A stretch of DNA of 64,000 bases from Callipepla californica brunnescens (GCA_023055505.1 JALIRH010000006.1:27439105-27503104); one strand, 5' to 3'; numbered from the stretch's first letter, positions 1 through 13,260 are shown. Made by a program: numbers and translations. Notes: a model not told the origin generated them from the letters alone.

Positions 1-1270
1 AGCTGCAAACCAGCTCAGTGGATCATCATGTATGTTAGATAGAATAGGACTGAAAAATGCTAATGTTTTTGTTATTGTAATTTTTTTATTTGAGCAGAGG
101 GAGAAAAGTTATTTTCAAACCTTATTTGTTGTAGTACATGGTTCTATGTAAGCATAGATGACACACACACAAAAAAAGTACAATTTAGGGACTACTTATT
201 AGCAACATAAGCAAAAATGACTCAGAATGCACACACAGAGATTTGTTGGAGTGAACAGCTCAAGGTATGGAAGTAAATAGGTGCCAGTTCTGTACATTTT
301 TTTCATCTCTAGTCTGATGATTCCAGAAGAGAAGTGATGCCAAGTAATAGATTTGGTCTGGACAAACTTTGATATTTAAGGTTTATCTGTGTGTTTCCTA
401 TCCTGTCCCTCCAGATCTCCTCTTTTGGAGTTAATTATATGTAAGCATTAGCTATAATCATCAGTATCAATTTGAATTGTAAGAGAGATGATAGAGGAAT
501 AAATTTATTGTTCATAAGACCACTGTTCGCACCCATATGAGCTGTTAAAACCACTCAGATCCTCCATGCCTTCACAAAGTAGTAGTCTTGTTTCTTCAGC
601 TGCAAGACTGAGCTATTCAGGATAGTATAAGTTGTCCAGAAATTTGATTTATGTGCAAATGTCATTTGTATGAACAACTTTCCATTCTCACGAGGCATGA
701 CTATTATTCATGTGTATGCTCAGCAAGACAGTTCCTTTGGTTTCTCTACAGGGATGGTTTTCCTTGCCTTGAACGTCTCACCAGCTGTGCAGCTCTAAGG
801 CAGCATTTTCCCACTGAACAAGTTTGACCAACTTACACAGCGTGCCTACTGAGATTGCCTAGTAACCCCCTCCTTCTGCACTTGTTTTCACCTGATATGT
901 TCTACTACCTTCTCTACATTACTTATTGGTGTTTGCAAGTCTTTTCCAGAAGCATTCAATTTTAAGCAGCGGGAAGTGAAAGAAAGGCTTCTCTGGAAAA
1001 TCTGTTTATCCCTCTTTCTTCATACCGAAAAATACTGTTTCCCTTTCTTTCCCCATCCAAGAATTCATCAGTTATTTTCTGTTGTATTTTAAGCTGGCAA
1101 GCAGCTGAATACTACTCAGCTTTTTACTCACTCCCTCACCTCCTAGTGTGATTTCCACTCAGTGGGTACAACTCATGGGTTGAGAAAAATTATTTACTAA
1201 GACAGAAGAGAAAGAGAGAAATAACAGTAATGATAATAATAGATAGATTGTATAGATAGATCTATATGTG
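1..1270. other. no gene seen; flank or intron of DNAH11 remnant
   Basis: AT-rich sequence with no convincing exon on either strand. It ends in a short GATA/TAGA-type simple stretch (about 1230-1266). If DNAH11 extends to the left, as its 82-exon mammalian structure predicts, this is former intron. Confidence 0.4.
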
Positions 1271-1740
1271 AGGGCTGCTCTGAAAGCCATGTCTCCTATT
1301 TTATTACATTGGCCCATGATGCCAGAGGCAGATGTTGGTGGTATGGCAATTGAGATTGAAACCTCCCATCAATATTCTGTTACATTTCGTTGCTGTGTGA
1401 CAGATGGCAGCAGAGAGACACTCTGACAGAATGGCATCTGACATGGAAGTGCATTATGAAGCAAAGAGGTGGAATTGAATTCCTTCAGGCAAAAGAAACA
1501 GAACCCACTGATATTCATCGATGTTTACTGAACATTTATGGAGACGAAACAGAAGATGTGAGCACAGTGAGGCGGTGAGTGGTGCATTTCAGTATTGGTA
1601 ATAATAACAGTGGGTCACCTTTGCTGGTGCAGGTTTCCATGAGTGCTGCATGCACGCTCTCATTCATTGCTGGTGGAAATGCATAGCTAATGTTGGTGAC
1701 TGTGTTGAAACATCATGTTTTGTTGCTGATAATTCAGTTT
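1271..1740 (+). mobile_element. mariner-like DNA transposon, internally deleted
   Basis: The block starts with a terminal-repeat-like sequence (AGGGCTGCTCTGAAAG). It contains a reading frame from 1390 to 1578 that resembles the N-terminal helix-turn-helix part of a mariner transposase (residues such as PTDIHRCLLNIYGDE and VSTVRR). The catalytic DDD/DDE region is absent, and the similarity fades near 1740 with no clear opposite terminal repeat. It is therefore a dead, truncated copy. The family resembles Galluhop, known from galliform genomes; that family name is from memory and was not searched. Confidence 0.6.
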
Positions 1741-3279
1741 ATAATTGTATACTTTTCATTATTTTGAGTTGCACTCAAAGTGATACAAAATCTTTTTGGA
1801 TAAACTTGAGCCACTTCATGATATGAAGTTGTGATTTTATGCTCAACATATTTTTTGTCTTCATCAAATGCTCTAATTGAAAGTCCTTCACATTCTTTCC
1901 TTAGGCAGCACATGCACAGGGAAAAGCAGTTATTGTGCTGATAACTCAGATTTTGGCAGGTCAGAACAGATGTTGCACTCATTCCTGGACCCTTCACAAA
2001 TGAGATCTTGTTGCCTGCATTAGCTTCTGCAGTATATTCATTCTTAACACTTTTGCTGAAAATGAGCTATTCCTCAGTATTTACACAGGACTTTTATAGT
2101 GCTTTAGGAAGCACTTTTGAATCCCTTAATCTACTCTTTCCATGAGAATTTCAACAAGAAAACTATCTTTTAAACTAACAGAGAGCTGGATCTTAGATGA
2201 ATCACTCGGTGTACTCCTGGCTAGATTGATACATTAATTTGGTCCTTTCAATCTGTCTCTGCTGATGGAATAGTTTATGAAGAAAGAATTATCAAAAGTA
2301 TAGTTTATCTTTGCTTATTTCTTTGGAGTTCATGTTTCGCTATCTATTCCATCATGGATTTCCATAAATGGTACTTATGCATACTGAATTTTTTCAGAAT
2401 CCAGTGATAACATTTAAATAGATACATCATTTCGCTTCATTTTATAATGGAAACAACCTAAACGCAAAGTTCTGTTATTACTGACAATGAATCAGTTAAA
2501 CTCTCTATGAGTCTTAGTGCCACTTAATGCTGTAGTTGAAACTGTTAGCCTTGCTGATTGTTACAACTAGATTTGAACAATCAAAATCTTGTAAAACTTC
2601 ATCTTTGATGCAACCTCTCTCATCATCTCATCTAGTACAACATTCACCTTTCAACTAATTTTAGACACTGCTTCATAATAAATATTTTCCAGAAGTTTTG
2701 TGAATATAAGAGTTTTAAAATCTCTCATTTGCTAACATTTAAAAAGCCAGGAAAAGTGAGAGAGAAAACATTTCCAAATTAAGCCCGAAGTCTCCGTAAG
2801 CCAGGCATCAGGAACACTAGCACAGATGTTAATCTGAATGCTGTGATATGAACCTGGATCAGTAAAGGACAGTCATAAACATCCAAGACTTTGTTTGAAG
2901 GGAGCATTCCCTTAATGCATCTTTAGGCACCTTAAAAAGTGTTACATTTAGAGCTTTGACTGTAAAACCTGTTTTTAATCCTTTCTATAGGAGTGAAGAG
3001 TTCACTTTTTCTAATTGTTTCTGATCTTGAGTCTTGGGAAATGGATCCCTACTGCCAGCAATCTCACTGTTTTTCTGAGCCTTCAGGAGTTGGAGTACTC
3101 AGTTTTAAGCTCCTGAAAGTGTCTGTAAAATTGAGTCCTTGGTGACAAGCTCTAGCAGAATGCATCTACAGCAGTTGAGTTCTTTGGACCTCCAATCTTG
3201 AGGGCCAACTTCATTTTAAAATGAAGCATTTTACAAAAACATCTATAAGGAGCAAAGGGGCAAGGCTGGACTCTTATCT
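1741..3279. other. no gene seen
   Basis: AT-rich single-copy-looking sequence. Short open frames here have no recognisable similarity. I looked for DNAH11 exons encoding the AAA4-AAA5 region and found none. Confidence 0.4.
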
Positions 3280-3543
3280 GCAGTGTGTGGTGATAGGACA
3301 AGGGGAAATGGCTACAAACTGAAACATAGGAAGTTCCACACAAACGTCTTCACAGTGCAGTGACGGAGCACTGGCACGGTGATGGAGGTGATGGAGTCTC
3401 CTTCTCTGGAGGCCTTCAAGACCTGCCTGGATGCCTACCTGTGCAACCTGGTGTAAGGAGCTGCTTTGACAGGGGGGTTGGACTCGATGATCTCTGGAGG
3501 TCCCATCCAACCCTTCCAGTTCTGTGATTCTGTGATTCTGTGG
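3280..3543 (+). repeat. CR1 LINE 3' end
   Basis: It shows typical CR1 3'-end wording, including the segments GGAGGCCTTCAAGACCTGCC and GGACTCGATGATCTCTGGAGG, and ends in tandem ATTCTGTG units. Plus orientation and 5'-truncated, as most avian CR1 copies are. Confidence 0.9.
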
Positions 3544-5362
3544 TTTCATTAAAAAACAATTTAAAAAAAAAGTAGTTCTACTTAGTTTCCCTATCTCTGT
3601 GTTTTTAGTTGTTGATTATACACCTTGATCCAAGTGAGAGCAATAACATTACATTTATTTTTCCCAGATCTGACCACAAAACCTAGAATAGTAGCAGTAA
3701 TAAAACTGAGTCATTATGTAGTTTTTACCTTTCAGAGATGGCAATCATGAAAATTGGCAATTTATTGCTCCTGTGAATTGAGAACCCATAAGGTAAGCAG
3801 TGTGATTCTCTTAGTAAAGTTTTTTGGGTTTTTTTGTTTTTTTTGTCCACTGGCAAAGCAAATTAAGTTGCCTTTTGTCAGATTTTTCCTTCTGTCTTCT
3901 ACCTCTGTGTGCTGAAAGCACAGCAAAATTGCTCTGCATCGAGCTGTAATGTTTTGTTATCTCAATCCGCAGACAATTTTGAAGGCTGTGAAGAGACGGC
4001 AGTATTAGGACTGAAATCTGTGTTGCAGTACTGAGAGGAGAATTCAGCTCCATCTAAGGAAGGCTGCATGTCTGTGTGGCTGGATATGACTATAGCGCAG
4101 GCACAAGCCAGGAATGCTCATCTCCAGTAGTTTGTATCACATTAGTGCGTACAATATGTATACATCTAATGTCCTGTAGAGTCATGGGTTTCCCAGTACA
4201 TTAACTTATTCTTAGGAATTCAATTGCAGAGTATCATAATTGGTTGCCTTTTCTTCCTGGTCCCTGGTGAAAAGCAAAAGTGCTTTCAGAACATCATTTT
4301 ATTTAGCCTCTGTCTTCTGGATACGTGTACACCAGAAGTAGGCATGGAAGCTAAGAGTTGAAATATATGCCCCTGACTCTGGAAGTGCATTTTAATATCC
4401 TAAAAAGAAATCAGTATTTATGTTTGTACAGATTTACTTCATTCAGGTGCTGATACGGCTTTTATGAGTTGCATTTCAATATTCAGCCTTAGCAGTATTG
4501 CAATCACCTTTAAAATTTATTTGTTTTAACATAAATTTGAATTCTGTAAAATTAGTTTCCATCTACTTACATTCTGTTGCAGAAATGCTCTACGGATTTA
4601 GTTTTCATATTTGGATCTCCTTTCTTGGAAAAAATGTATCCAAAGCAACCATCACTGTAAAGAAAGTCAAGTACATGCACTGACGTGGGCAGGTGACACC
4701 TGAAGGCTACAATGCTGCTCCCTGGGCAAGAAGATTATAAGCAGTCTTTCCATTCTTCTCAGTACTGTGCCATGGAAATAAGAAGGTGAACCTTATATTC
4801 CCTCACAGTTGCTGTATAGGACAGCAACTATAGACAAGGGGTGAGGAAATGGCTTCAGAAAAAGATTCTTGTCCAACTAGTAAAAAGTGAACCTAAGAAC
4901 AACTCATTGTTTCATATCTGCTTAGTATTGTAGGATTTTTTGCTAAACCGTTTCAAATTACAAAAACAAAACAAAACAGAAAAAACACCACTATATTTAG
5001 AGAAACAATTGTTAGAACTAACAGCTATGTGATAAAGAATTGTTTGGAAACATTCCTGAGCTTATGGTAAGGAATCAAGACAGAAGTTTACTCCTAAGCC
5101 ACAGACTCTTCAGCACAGCAGTGAATAAACTACTGATGTCTGCTGTATGTGCAAATGAAACTGCCAGTTAAGAAGTGCTCTGTGTATTCTTCAGATAGTT
5201 TTGATGTCTTCAGTCATCATCATTTTGTTCCTTAAGCTGCAGGCACATGAATTTTGGTTTGTGTCTGTTTCTTTTGCTGCCAAAATTATACAATACTCAT
5301 CTTTTGCGATTCAGATTTTTATGACTTTTCCCCCATTCTTGTGCAATTTATTCCTTCTCAAG
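3544..5362. other. no gene seen; former DNAH11 intron
   Basis: No exon recognised. The region is upstream of the first recognisable DNAH11 exon remnant, and small open frames (for example 4498-4683) look random. Confidence 0.4.
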
Positions 5363-5562
5363 TATATCCAGCTTGAAGACAAAATAAAATGTGAATTCTG
5401 CAGGAATTTCCATCTCATCCTTCGCACTAAGCTGACTAACCCTCCCTACAAGACAGAGCTGAAGACTCAGACCACCCTCATTATTTTCACTGTCACCAGG
5501 GTCAAGCTGGAAGAACAGCTGTTGACTGAGGTGGTGAGTGGCCTGACTTGGAAAACCAGAAG
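5363..5562 (+). pseudogene. DNAH11: DNAH11 exon remnant, AAA5-end segment, frameshifted
   Basis: After an acceptor AG at 5361-5362 the frame reads YIQLEDK...[15 protein letters not shown]...[18 protein letters not shown], the dynein segment usually written FRLILHTKLANPHYKPE...TLINFTVTRDGLEDQLL. After VVS the conserved AERPDLE continues only in another frame (PDLENQK). This fits a loss of about 7 bases near 5540. A donor GTAAAA follows at 5563. Apart from this frameshift the exon is open. Confidence 0.88.
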
Positions 5563-6808
5563 GTAAAACATGTATTTCAATCTTTCTGTTGCTCCTGAGA
5601 TTTCAATATGTGTGTTTCAACAGCTGTTCAGTAATTATTAGTAACTCAGACGTTAAAGAGATTTTAAGGGTCAGATACTATAAACTGTAGAAAGAGTTTC
5701 TATAGATTTCCTCAAATTGGTGTTCCCAGAGAGCTGTGCTTGACCTAAAGCTCTGCAAGAAATTAAATTCATTGTGATGTTGTTCCCACACATCTTTCTA
5801 CTGCTCAGTTTGCTCTGTGCATTGCCTTTAATTTACAGTACAGGATTAAAGCCCTCTGCAGTGCTTTGTGCTTCAATGATCTTAAGCCAGTAAGTGCAAA
5901 TAAATTTCATGCCAGTCCATAAAGAGGATATGATGGCACTGTCAAGACCTGGGGCACTTGGTTAATAAATCATGATTTATTCCTTCAAATATGCAGTTCT
6001 GTGGTTGTTGCAGTCATAACAAATATTCAGTAATTTACAAACAGAAATACTTGTATAAATAATTATAAAGGGGATATTGAGCAGATTGATCTATGAGCTA
6101 AAAAATAAAAAGCATACTAACAGATATGAAACGAATAATAGGAGTGCTTCCTATTTCTCTAACATATGTATCCAGTTAACTCATGCACTTCACAAACTTT
6201 ACCAACAAAAATAACTGCGTTTCTTTGTTGCTTCATGCAAGGGCAAGCTGGTTCAGAGAGTTTAAAGACCCATAAAAAAATGCTTGCAACCATGATGTGA
6301 AAACATCTGGCTATTTTACTCTACATTAGCAGATCGCACACCTCTACCACGTAGGATTTTGGTGTGAGGGTAAGACTGGGGAAATCCCAAGGAGGCCTGT
6401 CAAGCTGTTGCTCTTTTAGAGGGTCTATACAGCAGAGCAGATTACAATCATACTTCCCCAACCCTGCTTGCTGCCGAAGTGGGGTTCTTCAACCCTGAGC
6501 TACTCTTGCTTTTCTCAGCTGAGACAGAGATTACTGTTTGTCACCTCTAGCAATTTCCCAATCCTTTTGCATGGTCTGAGAAAGAAAGAGATTAAGAAAG
6601 AGCTGCAGTTTTATTCTGAGCTGACTGTGCTCTCCTTGACCATGACCTTGGCATTCTTGCTTTGGTGTCAAGGAAGCTCTCACTTTCAGAAATTAAATTA
6701 AATCAATGGTTGTCATTAAATGGAAAATACAGTGCACAAATTCTACAAAACAGTATTTTTAATTCTACTTTTTACTGCTAAATGCAGTGTTTTCCTTCTC
6801 TCTGCTAG

Positions 6809-6964
6809 TCAGTACTGATGAAGCAGAAGAACCTGTCTGAAATCAAGCTCAAACAGCTTGAGGACAACATGCTGTTCAGTCTATCAGCAGCCCAGAGCAC
6901 TTTTGTAGGCGACAGTGAACTTGTAGAGCAATTCAAGTCAACTGCAGGAGAAATACAGTGCAAG
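6809..6964 (+). pseudogene. DNAH11: DNAH11 exon remnant (LKQLED exon)
   Basis: Bounded by an acceptor TAG (6806-6808) and a donor GTAATC (6965). All 52 codons are open. It reads SVLMKQKNLSEIKLKQLED, then FSLSAAQSTFVGDSELVEQF, then KSTAGEIQCK. This matches the linker/coil after AAA5 (KQQNDFKITLKxLEDxLLxRLSAAEGNFLGD). About three codons seem to be missing between VEQF and KSTA. It joins the preceding remnant in phase 0. Confidence 0.85.
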
Positions 6965-7034
6965 GTAATCATTGCTGAACTGGTCTTAACAACTGGAATT
7001 CACCTGTAAAATGTGTATTATTAATTATTTTTAG

Positions 7035-7122
7035 CAAAATACTCCTATGAGACAGAAACATTCAAATTCCTGTCTGTCCAGCAAGTGCTGTCCACCCATA
7101 TGTTCACAGTTTCTTAGTTTTG
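7035..7122 (+). pseudogene. DNAH11: possible DNAH11 exon remnant (INEAREHYRP...HPMYQFSLK)
   Basis: An acceptor-like TTTTTAG and a donor GTAAGG bracket 88 bases. Read across several frames these resemble the expected exon: a PVCPAS piece aligned to RPVAARAS, and a HPYV/SQF piece aligned to HPMYQF. The middle (YFIMNDLSKI) appears deleted. It is in the correct place and order but strongly decayed. Confidence 0.45.
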
Positions 7123-10048
7123 GTAAGGAACTGTCACGTAATCATTATTTTTTTCCTTTTGATTAGGTTTTTGAGTTAGTACTTGTAAAATAATAATCAT
7201 CATGAAATTTGAACAAAAGTATTCATACATTTTTACAAGGTAACAGGCATGTTACTGAGGACAGTAGTCTCCCTAATATTTGTCCAAGCAGGAGGCTTCT
7301 TACCTTAAATATTTACTACTTTCTGAAATAGTTTTCTAGAGTACATCCATATTCTTTTTTCATGGATATAGAAATGTTTTGTTAATTGTGTGTAATAATC
7401 ACGGTGGATTAAAAAAACTGATGGGGCAGCTGTCATCCTATAGACAGCTAAAACCAAGGAAAATGAAGCTCAAAGTAATATGAACAGAGGGCATTACAGA
7501 CCAATTACCATCTCTTTACTTCATTAGTAATAACCTGGGCAGCATCAGCCCCATCTACCAGTACTCACTGAAGTTACACAATTCTCTCTCTTGATTTGGT
7601 TTCACATTGCAAGAAATAGAGTGCTGGGCCTCCAGCAGTGAAATCCAATGTATTAATTCTTATTTGCACCAGATGAATATGGTTACAATATTGTGAGTCT
7701 GAGAAAAGACAATGTTACATGACCTCCAGTTGGTTCACAACATACAAAGTACAGCGCCTCGTTGCTGGCTGCCTCCATTCTGATGAAGCTTTCTGACTGT
7801 GTTTCTCAAGCTTACCTGCCTTTTGTGCAGACATCCTGCAGCATAAGGGAGGAAGAGTTGACAGGCATTCTCTGTGAACAATCCATTGTGGCTAATCTTC
7901 CAAACTACCGATGCTATGAGAAATGGCTCAAAATTACTGGCTTTCTTTAGTGAGAGGGGTGTACCTGCTGAGTTAAACAGGGAAGAAGAGTGCTGCTGTT
8001 TGCGGCACTCGCTCCTGGATTGCTGAAAGTTTCCTCAAAATCTTCTTGGCAGAAGTGATTCAACTGTTAGTACCTCATGTTTTAGACTGCCTTGGACATC
8101 TCTTCTTAGAAGCCTATATCCATAAAGAAATTGATTAATCTAGCATGCAGGAAAGCAAACAGAATTCTGGAATATATTCAATTAAAGTGTGAAAACAACC
8201 AGAAGAAACCCTAGGAGAAATGGTGGAACCTTTTTTGATACACATTTAGTTTGTGTGCAAGAACTGTTACAGTGGCAGTACTTTTGCAGCTTACTTCTAC
8301 AGTCTTTTTTTCCATCAAAATAATACTGAATCCATCCCACTATCAAAGTAAAAAGCTTCTTGCCACCACCATCAAAAAAGCAACTCAGAAATGGCAAGTT
8401 TCCCAAAGGTTTGTGACAGCTTGCAGTATGAAGAGGGCCTGGAATGATGATGTGTGCATGACTTGTTCTTCTTTATTTTGGAACATAAAATGGATACATG
8501 AAGATCATTAGATGGAATTCAGAATTATTCACTTTTTTGTTATGTTCACAGAGCCTGAGGAAAATAATCCTGATATTGGTTAGCTCATTTTAAAATTCAG
8601 GTGAATTTAGCATTCAGCACATAAATGTACAACAACTTTATATTATGCAAAAATCTTTGACTGTCAGGTTGAGTTTGGTTTTCAAGGTGATTTTAACTGT
8701 AAAAGGTCAATTGTGTATGTGTGAAGAAATGGTTTAGGAAATATCTGTCAAAATCTTTTATAACAAATGTTTCAGAATACCATTCTATGTGCAGTAGATT
8801 TCAAACTAACGTTTGAAAAATGAGATGCAAATTCTTATGTCAGAGACTCAGAAAAATCAGCCATAGGAGTCCTTGTTGCTCTGAGCTCCCTACTCAATGA
8901 AACTTTGAGTGGAGAGTAGTTTAAGGCTGAAGTGGCTCTGAACCAAGTCTGATGGCCTTTTTCAATTTTGTACACTGTCAAGATTCTTCTAAGAAATAAA
9001 GAGGTAGAAGTGCTTGAATTGGATTTCCTTCTTTGATGCTGAGTTGAATGCACTTACAAGAGTCCTGTTGACTTCCTAAGTACTCAGTCATGAAGTGCCA
9101 TTAGAGTAGGTTGTGAAAATTGCTCTTCAGTTCTAAATCATTTTGTGTTATTTCTGGAGACGTGCTACAACTAGACAACCTCAGATAAAGTCATATATTC
9201 CATAGGAATTTGTGGTAGAAACAGCAATGCTTTCAAAGACTTGTCCTTGCTTTTTGAATGTATTTTTCCTCAGCCATTGTGTATTGAGATTTGTGAGGAA
9301 ATCCTGTTGTAATTTGTCCAGTCTTCTAGAAAGATACTGCTTATCTCCATACTGCTTCTTACTATATTAAATGTTCCATACAACATTGCCACCTTTGTAT
9401 AGATTTAAGAAGTAGGTAAGTAACTTACAAAACTGGGTGATTGACCAGAATTTGAAATTAACTCCTGTGACCATTCCCAAACAGTTCTGCTGGTGAGAGT
9501 TTACTAGTAAAGAGGTAGTTTGTTGAAATGTGAGTTGTGGTATATTTGAATATATGTCTTTGTGATTTCTTTTTTAAAATTCTGTATCCCTTCTTTGGAA
9601 TTCTGCTCTTCAACAAAGATTCAGTGGTGAATACTTATTCAAACTTACCTCAGTTACTTTCTTGTTGTGCTGTTTTAATCTTTTGATCCTAAGTGGTGGT
9701 TTCATAGACCTGAACCTTCACGCCACAGCGTCACTGTTCTTATCCATTTTCATGCTTTCTGAGAAAGCAGTATTTTGGTCCATGTGTTTATTGTGCCCAC
9801 TGCTCTGGCATTAGGAGAATGAAAACAGATCCATCTAATTCAAAAGCTGCCATTATCTGTCATGTGTTCTCTATCCAATTGAGAAACTGATCACCATCTG
9901 GAACCTCTTTTTGACAGAAGTTCACTTTCCTGACACTATCACTAATGAAATTGCTTAGGCCATCACTATCAGCTTCTCAAGTTAAAGAACAGTGTGTGCT
10001 TAAAGTCTACATTAGGGAACATTTTTGATTTAAGAACATATTTTCTGT
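7123..10048. other. no certain exon; several DNAH11 AAA6 exons missing or decayed
   Basis: Three or more exons covering the first part of AAA6 are expected here. A piece at about 9240-9310 (LLFEC, then IFPQPL) resembles GLFECDKLIF-AQL but is too decayed to call. A frame at 7762-7950 has no dynein similarity. The rest is AT-rich intron-like sequence. Confidence 0.4.
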
Positions 10049-10220
10049 ACATTCAGGAACTTTGTGGAGGACTTGCACAGTTCAAGGAATGTGGAAGGTA
10101 AATGAATGGACTTAGTAAAATCATACAAAGAAAGCAGTTCAACCACTCCTTTGTTTTTCCTTCCATCTCCAGGAGTGAACCCTTTTGAAGTCATGGAGAT
10201 CTAGGTAAGCTTCTTTTTTG
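10049..10220 (+). pseudogene. DNAH11: DNAH11 exon remnant, AAA6 (RNFVEE...FFILSPGVDP)
   Basis: The frame from 10049 reads TFRNFVED, then MDLVKSYKESSSTT, then PLFFLPSPGVNPFEVMEI. These align with LRNFVEEKLG...YEESSPxTPIFFILSPGVDPLKDVE in axonemal dyneins. In-frame stops are TGA at 10103-10105 and TAG at 10202-10204; after the second, GKLL continues in a shifted frame. The exact ends are uncertain, because the sequence upstream of 10049 decays gradually. Confidence 0.85.
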
Positions 10221-10296
10221 TTTCTGATGCAAGGATCATTCAGCCACACTTAACTAAAGAAAAAATGATCTCCCATCAGAAACAAAGCATACAGAG

Positions 10297-10368
10297 CTAT
10301 ATATGTAGACATACCAATATAAGATATTTATATATATATGTTCGTATGTATATACCCATACATACATG
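10297..10368. repeat. TA-rich simple repeat
   Basis: A degenerate alternating TA/TG/CA stretch (tatatatatatg, catacatacat). Ordinary microsatellite-like DNA. Confidence 0.7.
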
Positions 10369-11276
10369 ACTGGTGTGTGAGTGTATTTTTATTAAACAGA
10401 TCAAAGCCTTTTAGAACAATCTGGAATTAAAATGGAGTATGTGTTACCATGGAAAAGTTGGCCAGGGTTTATTTTCAGCAGAAGATGCAAGTTCTAAATT
10501 TCTTCCACCCCCACCATATTCATGGTAAATTGGATGGATGAAAAGTGTAAGGCTGTAAGTGCTACAGTGTGAAGAAATGTTTAGACTGAGCATTCCTCTG
10601 CTTGGCATAATGCAGGTTTCTTTTGTACTGTTTTCTACCTTTTGACTAGATGAGGGCCAGAGGGCAATTTTCTCCATGCTCATGTAATCTTGTGCCCCCT
10701 GTGACTAAATAATGGTCATTATACAAACTATACTCAATTGTATAGAGTTCTGTCGCTTTATACTTAGGATTACTATTCCCTACAGACAATAGTGAGAATA
10801 CCAGGTTAATACAGCTGTGACCTCACTGTGCTCAATTTAAGCTCAGGCCTCACAAGGTGAGAGACTTGTGCATTTACCCACTGAACCAATCAGTTAAAAA
10901 ACTGATGTGGTATCTACCACATGTTGCTCCCTTTTTTATAAGGGAATTGCTCTGTACCCCCTGTAAGAGCTTCTAAAGCTCAGTAACAATGCTGAGCATC
11001 TATCAAAATGTCAAAAGGTTCATTATCTTAAAATCAAGGGAACAGATTTCTGCAGGCTTTTTCTAATACCAGCAATAAGGCCACTGTTGAGAGCTCGCAA
11101 TTTTGCTTGCTGAAATTGTAAGGGTTTAGTGAAGTGCTTCAGAAGAAGTAATATGCATTGCACAAGTGATAGTGAAATTAATGGGGGCATTATCTTTCTT
11201 TTTCCTTTCTGCTCTGCTAATTTTCCTATCTCCTCCCCTTCTGTCATTCATTCTCACCCTACTATTTATTTTACAG

Positions 11277-11396
11277 GCAAAAAGCTTCCACTACATACTC
11301 TAGAAGATTTCATATCTCTTTAAGACAAGGACAGGAGATGGTCATGGAGGAGGACTTGATAAGGCTGTCAAGCATGGCCATTGGCTTATTCTCCAA
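11277..11396 (+). pseudogene. DNAH11: DNAH11 exon remnant (NVSLGQGQE...GHWVILQ)
   Basis: A pyrimidine-rich acceptor (ending TTTTACAG at 11276) and a donor GTGAGT at 11397 bracket 120 bases. One frame gives HISLRQGQEMVMEEDL, matching NVSLGQGQEVVAENAL. The other end reads KHGHWLILQ, matching EKGHWVILQ, in a different frame. At least two frameshifts are therefore needed, although both splice sites look intact. Confidence 0.88.
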
Positions 11397-12036
11397 GTGA
11401 GTGTTAAATGGCCTCTCTGAAGGCAACTGTCCACTCAGTTGGAGGGATGTTCCCGGGTTACAAACAAAATATGCAGGAGGTTACTGCAAAAGTTTTAAAC
11501 AGCTGATAATCTTGTTCTTTTTTGATCGTGATTGTAACAGGATAAACATTACCTTAATAGACTGGATACTCTAGTTTTCTTAATGTTACTCTTGCCCTCC
11601 CAGGAGGAGCAGGAGAGAGAACTTAGAAAGCCTCTGGTGAGTAAGTAGGGCTGTTCTCAGGAATATTCATTCCACATGTAATTAGGAACTCCAATTCAAT
11701 GAACTGTGATGGAGACCTTAATAAAGTAGGTCTGGCTCACTTATGGGAAGTTGTTTAATTACTGCTTAAGTATTGCTCATCCAAGATAGCAACAACAGCT
11801 CTGATCAGCTCTGGAGTGCTGCAAATTCTGCTGCTGACAAAAAAGAAAAAAAAAGAAAAAAAAAACACCCATGCCACACCCCTGCAAACAAAGACTTCTG
11901 CTCTAATGACAGTGTTGACAGGAGCATTGCAACTGTCAGTGCTACTGAAAGAAGGTAGAAGTAGGAGGAGAGGCAACAGGCATAAAACAGAACACATAAA
12001 GTTCCATCTAAACTGAACTAAGGAAAATCTTCTGTA

Positions 12037-12203
12037 CTGTGAGGCAGAAAAGCACTGAAGAATCCTCCTTGAAGATATTCAAAAATCTCCTGAACATGAG
12101 CCTGGGCAACCTGCTCTAGGAGAACTGCCTGAGCAGTGTGTTGGACCAGATGGCCTCCAGAAGTCCCTTCTATCCCCAGCCATTCTGTGATTCTGAGATT
12201 CTC
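12037..12203 (+). repeat. CR1 LINE 3' fragment
   Basis: It contains CR1-style wording (CTTGAAGATATTCAAAAATC, GAGCCTGGGCAACCTGCTCT, GACCAGATGGCCTCCAGAAG) and ends with a degenerate ATTCTGTG/ATTCTGAG repeat. Plus orientation, short and old. Confidence 0.85.
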
Positions 12204-13260
12204 TCTCTCCATTTCATGCTAATGTAACTATTCCTTTGTCCTGAAATCATATGAGAAATGCATATCCTAGCACTGACATTTAGAAGGTGATTACACGTGA
12301 TTTTCTCCTCAGCTGGATTTAAACTCAGCAACACACATTCAGCTGTCCACTGAGTTGTCAACAAGAAATGAGGAAACGCATTGGACTCTGGGTTGACTAC
12401 TGACTGAAATAATATCACCAAAAGGCCTTGACATACCAGTCAGTCTGCAAACACATGCAAACTGACCTCTTCGTTCACATCGCAGCTGAAAGAATTCTTT
12501 AACCAGACTTCATAGGAGTAAGCTACTTCAGATGGCATGAAAATGCCCTTGCTTTTTCTATTGAAAGTACAGAAGTGCCATGAGGGCAAGAACAGTCGAT
12601 TTTCAGATGTATTTCAGAGTTTTTCTGGGGACTAAACAAGAAAATGGGAGACGGTAGAGATCCTAAACAAACATTATTGCATATCTGAGGTCATAGGAAT
12701 AAATGGGAAATAAATATATCACCTTGCACTTTATAAAGAACTTCACCTGCCTGTCAATGACATACCAATTTCTTAGTATATTGAGAATATTAAAGATTCT
12801 GAAGTAGTATGACACATTTTTAATGTAATCTGTGGGAAAAGCTGTAAACATTTCCCTTTGTCTACCACTTCTTCAGTCATGCTCCTGGTATGTATTGGAC
12901 ATGTTTTATCTTAGTCTCCATGTTCTTCAGGGAATTTAAATTACATTCAAGTGCTCTGCCACTTTACACTTATATTTATATATGAGTAAAGCCATCGTAT
13001 CACTTACTTAAACCAAAGTTTATAATAATTTTGTTAGGTTCAAAATCAAGGCCTGGTACTTCAGTGACTCTGCTACACTTGCAACAGTTATAAAGATATA
13101 ACAGCAGGTAATAATATTCAAGTTTATTCTCTGCATTATCAATTTATTTAATAATAAAATGATACTTATTTTTTTCTCTGTAAACCCACAAAAGCAATCT
13201 CTTAAGCATAACAGATGTATTTATTAGCTCACAATAGACCTATTGGCTGTTTTCCAGCAG

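Noticed and set aside
5534..5540. GTGAGT inside the first DNAH11 remnant as the real exon end
   Set aside because: It would cut the conserved VVSxERPDLE in the middle and leave the clear PDLENQK continuation unexplained. That continuation ends in its own donor at 5563.
9240..9310. LLFEC...IFPQPL as a further DNAH11 exon
   Set aside because: The order is right and a few residues match GLFECDKL, but the flanks do not align and no splice sites are visible. Too weak to annotate.
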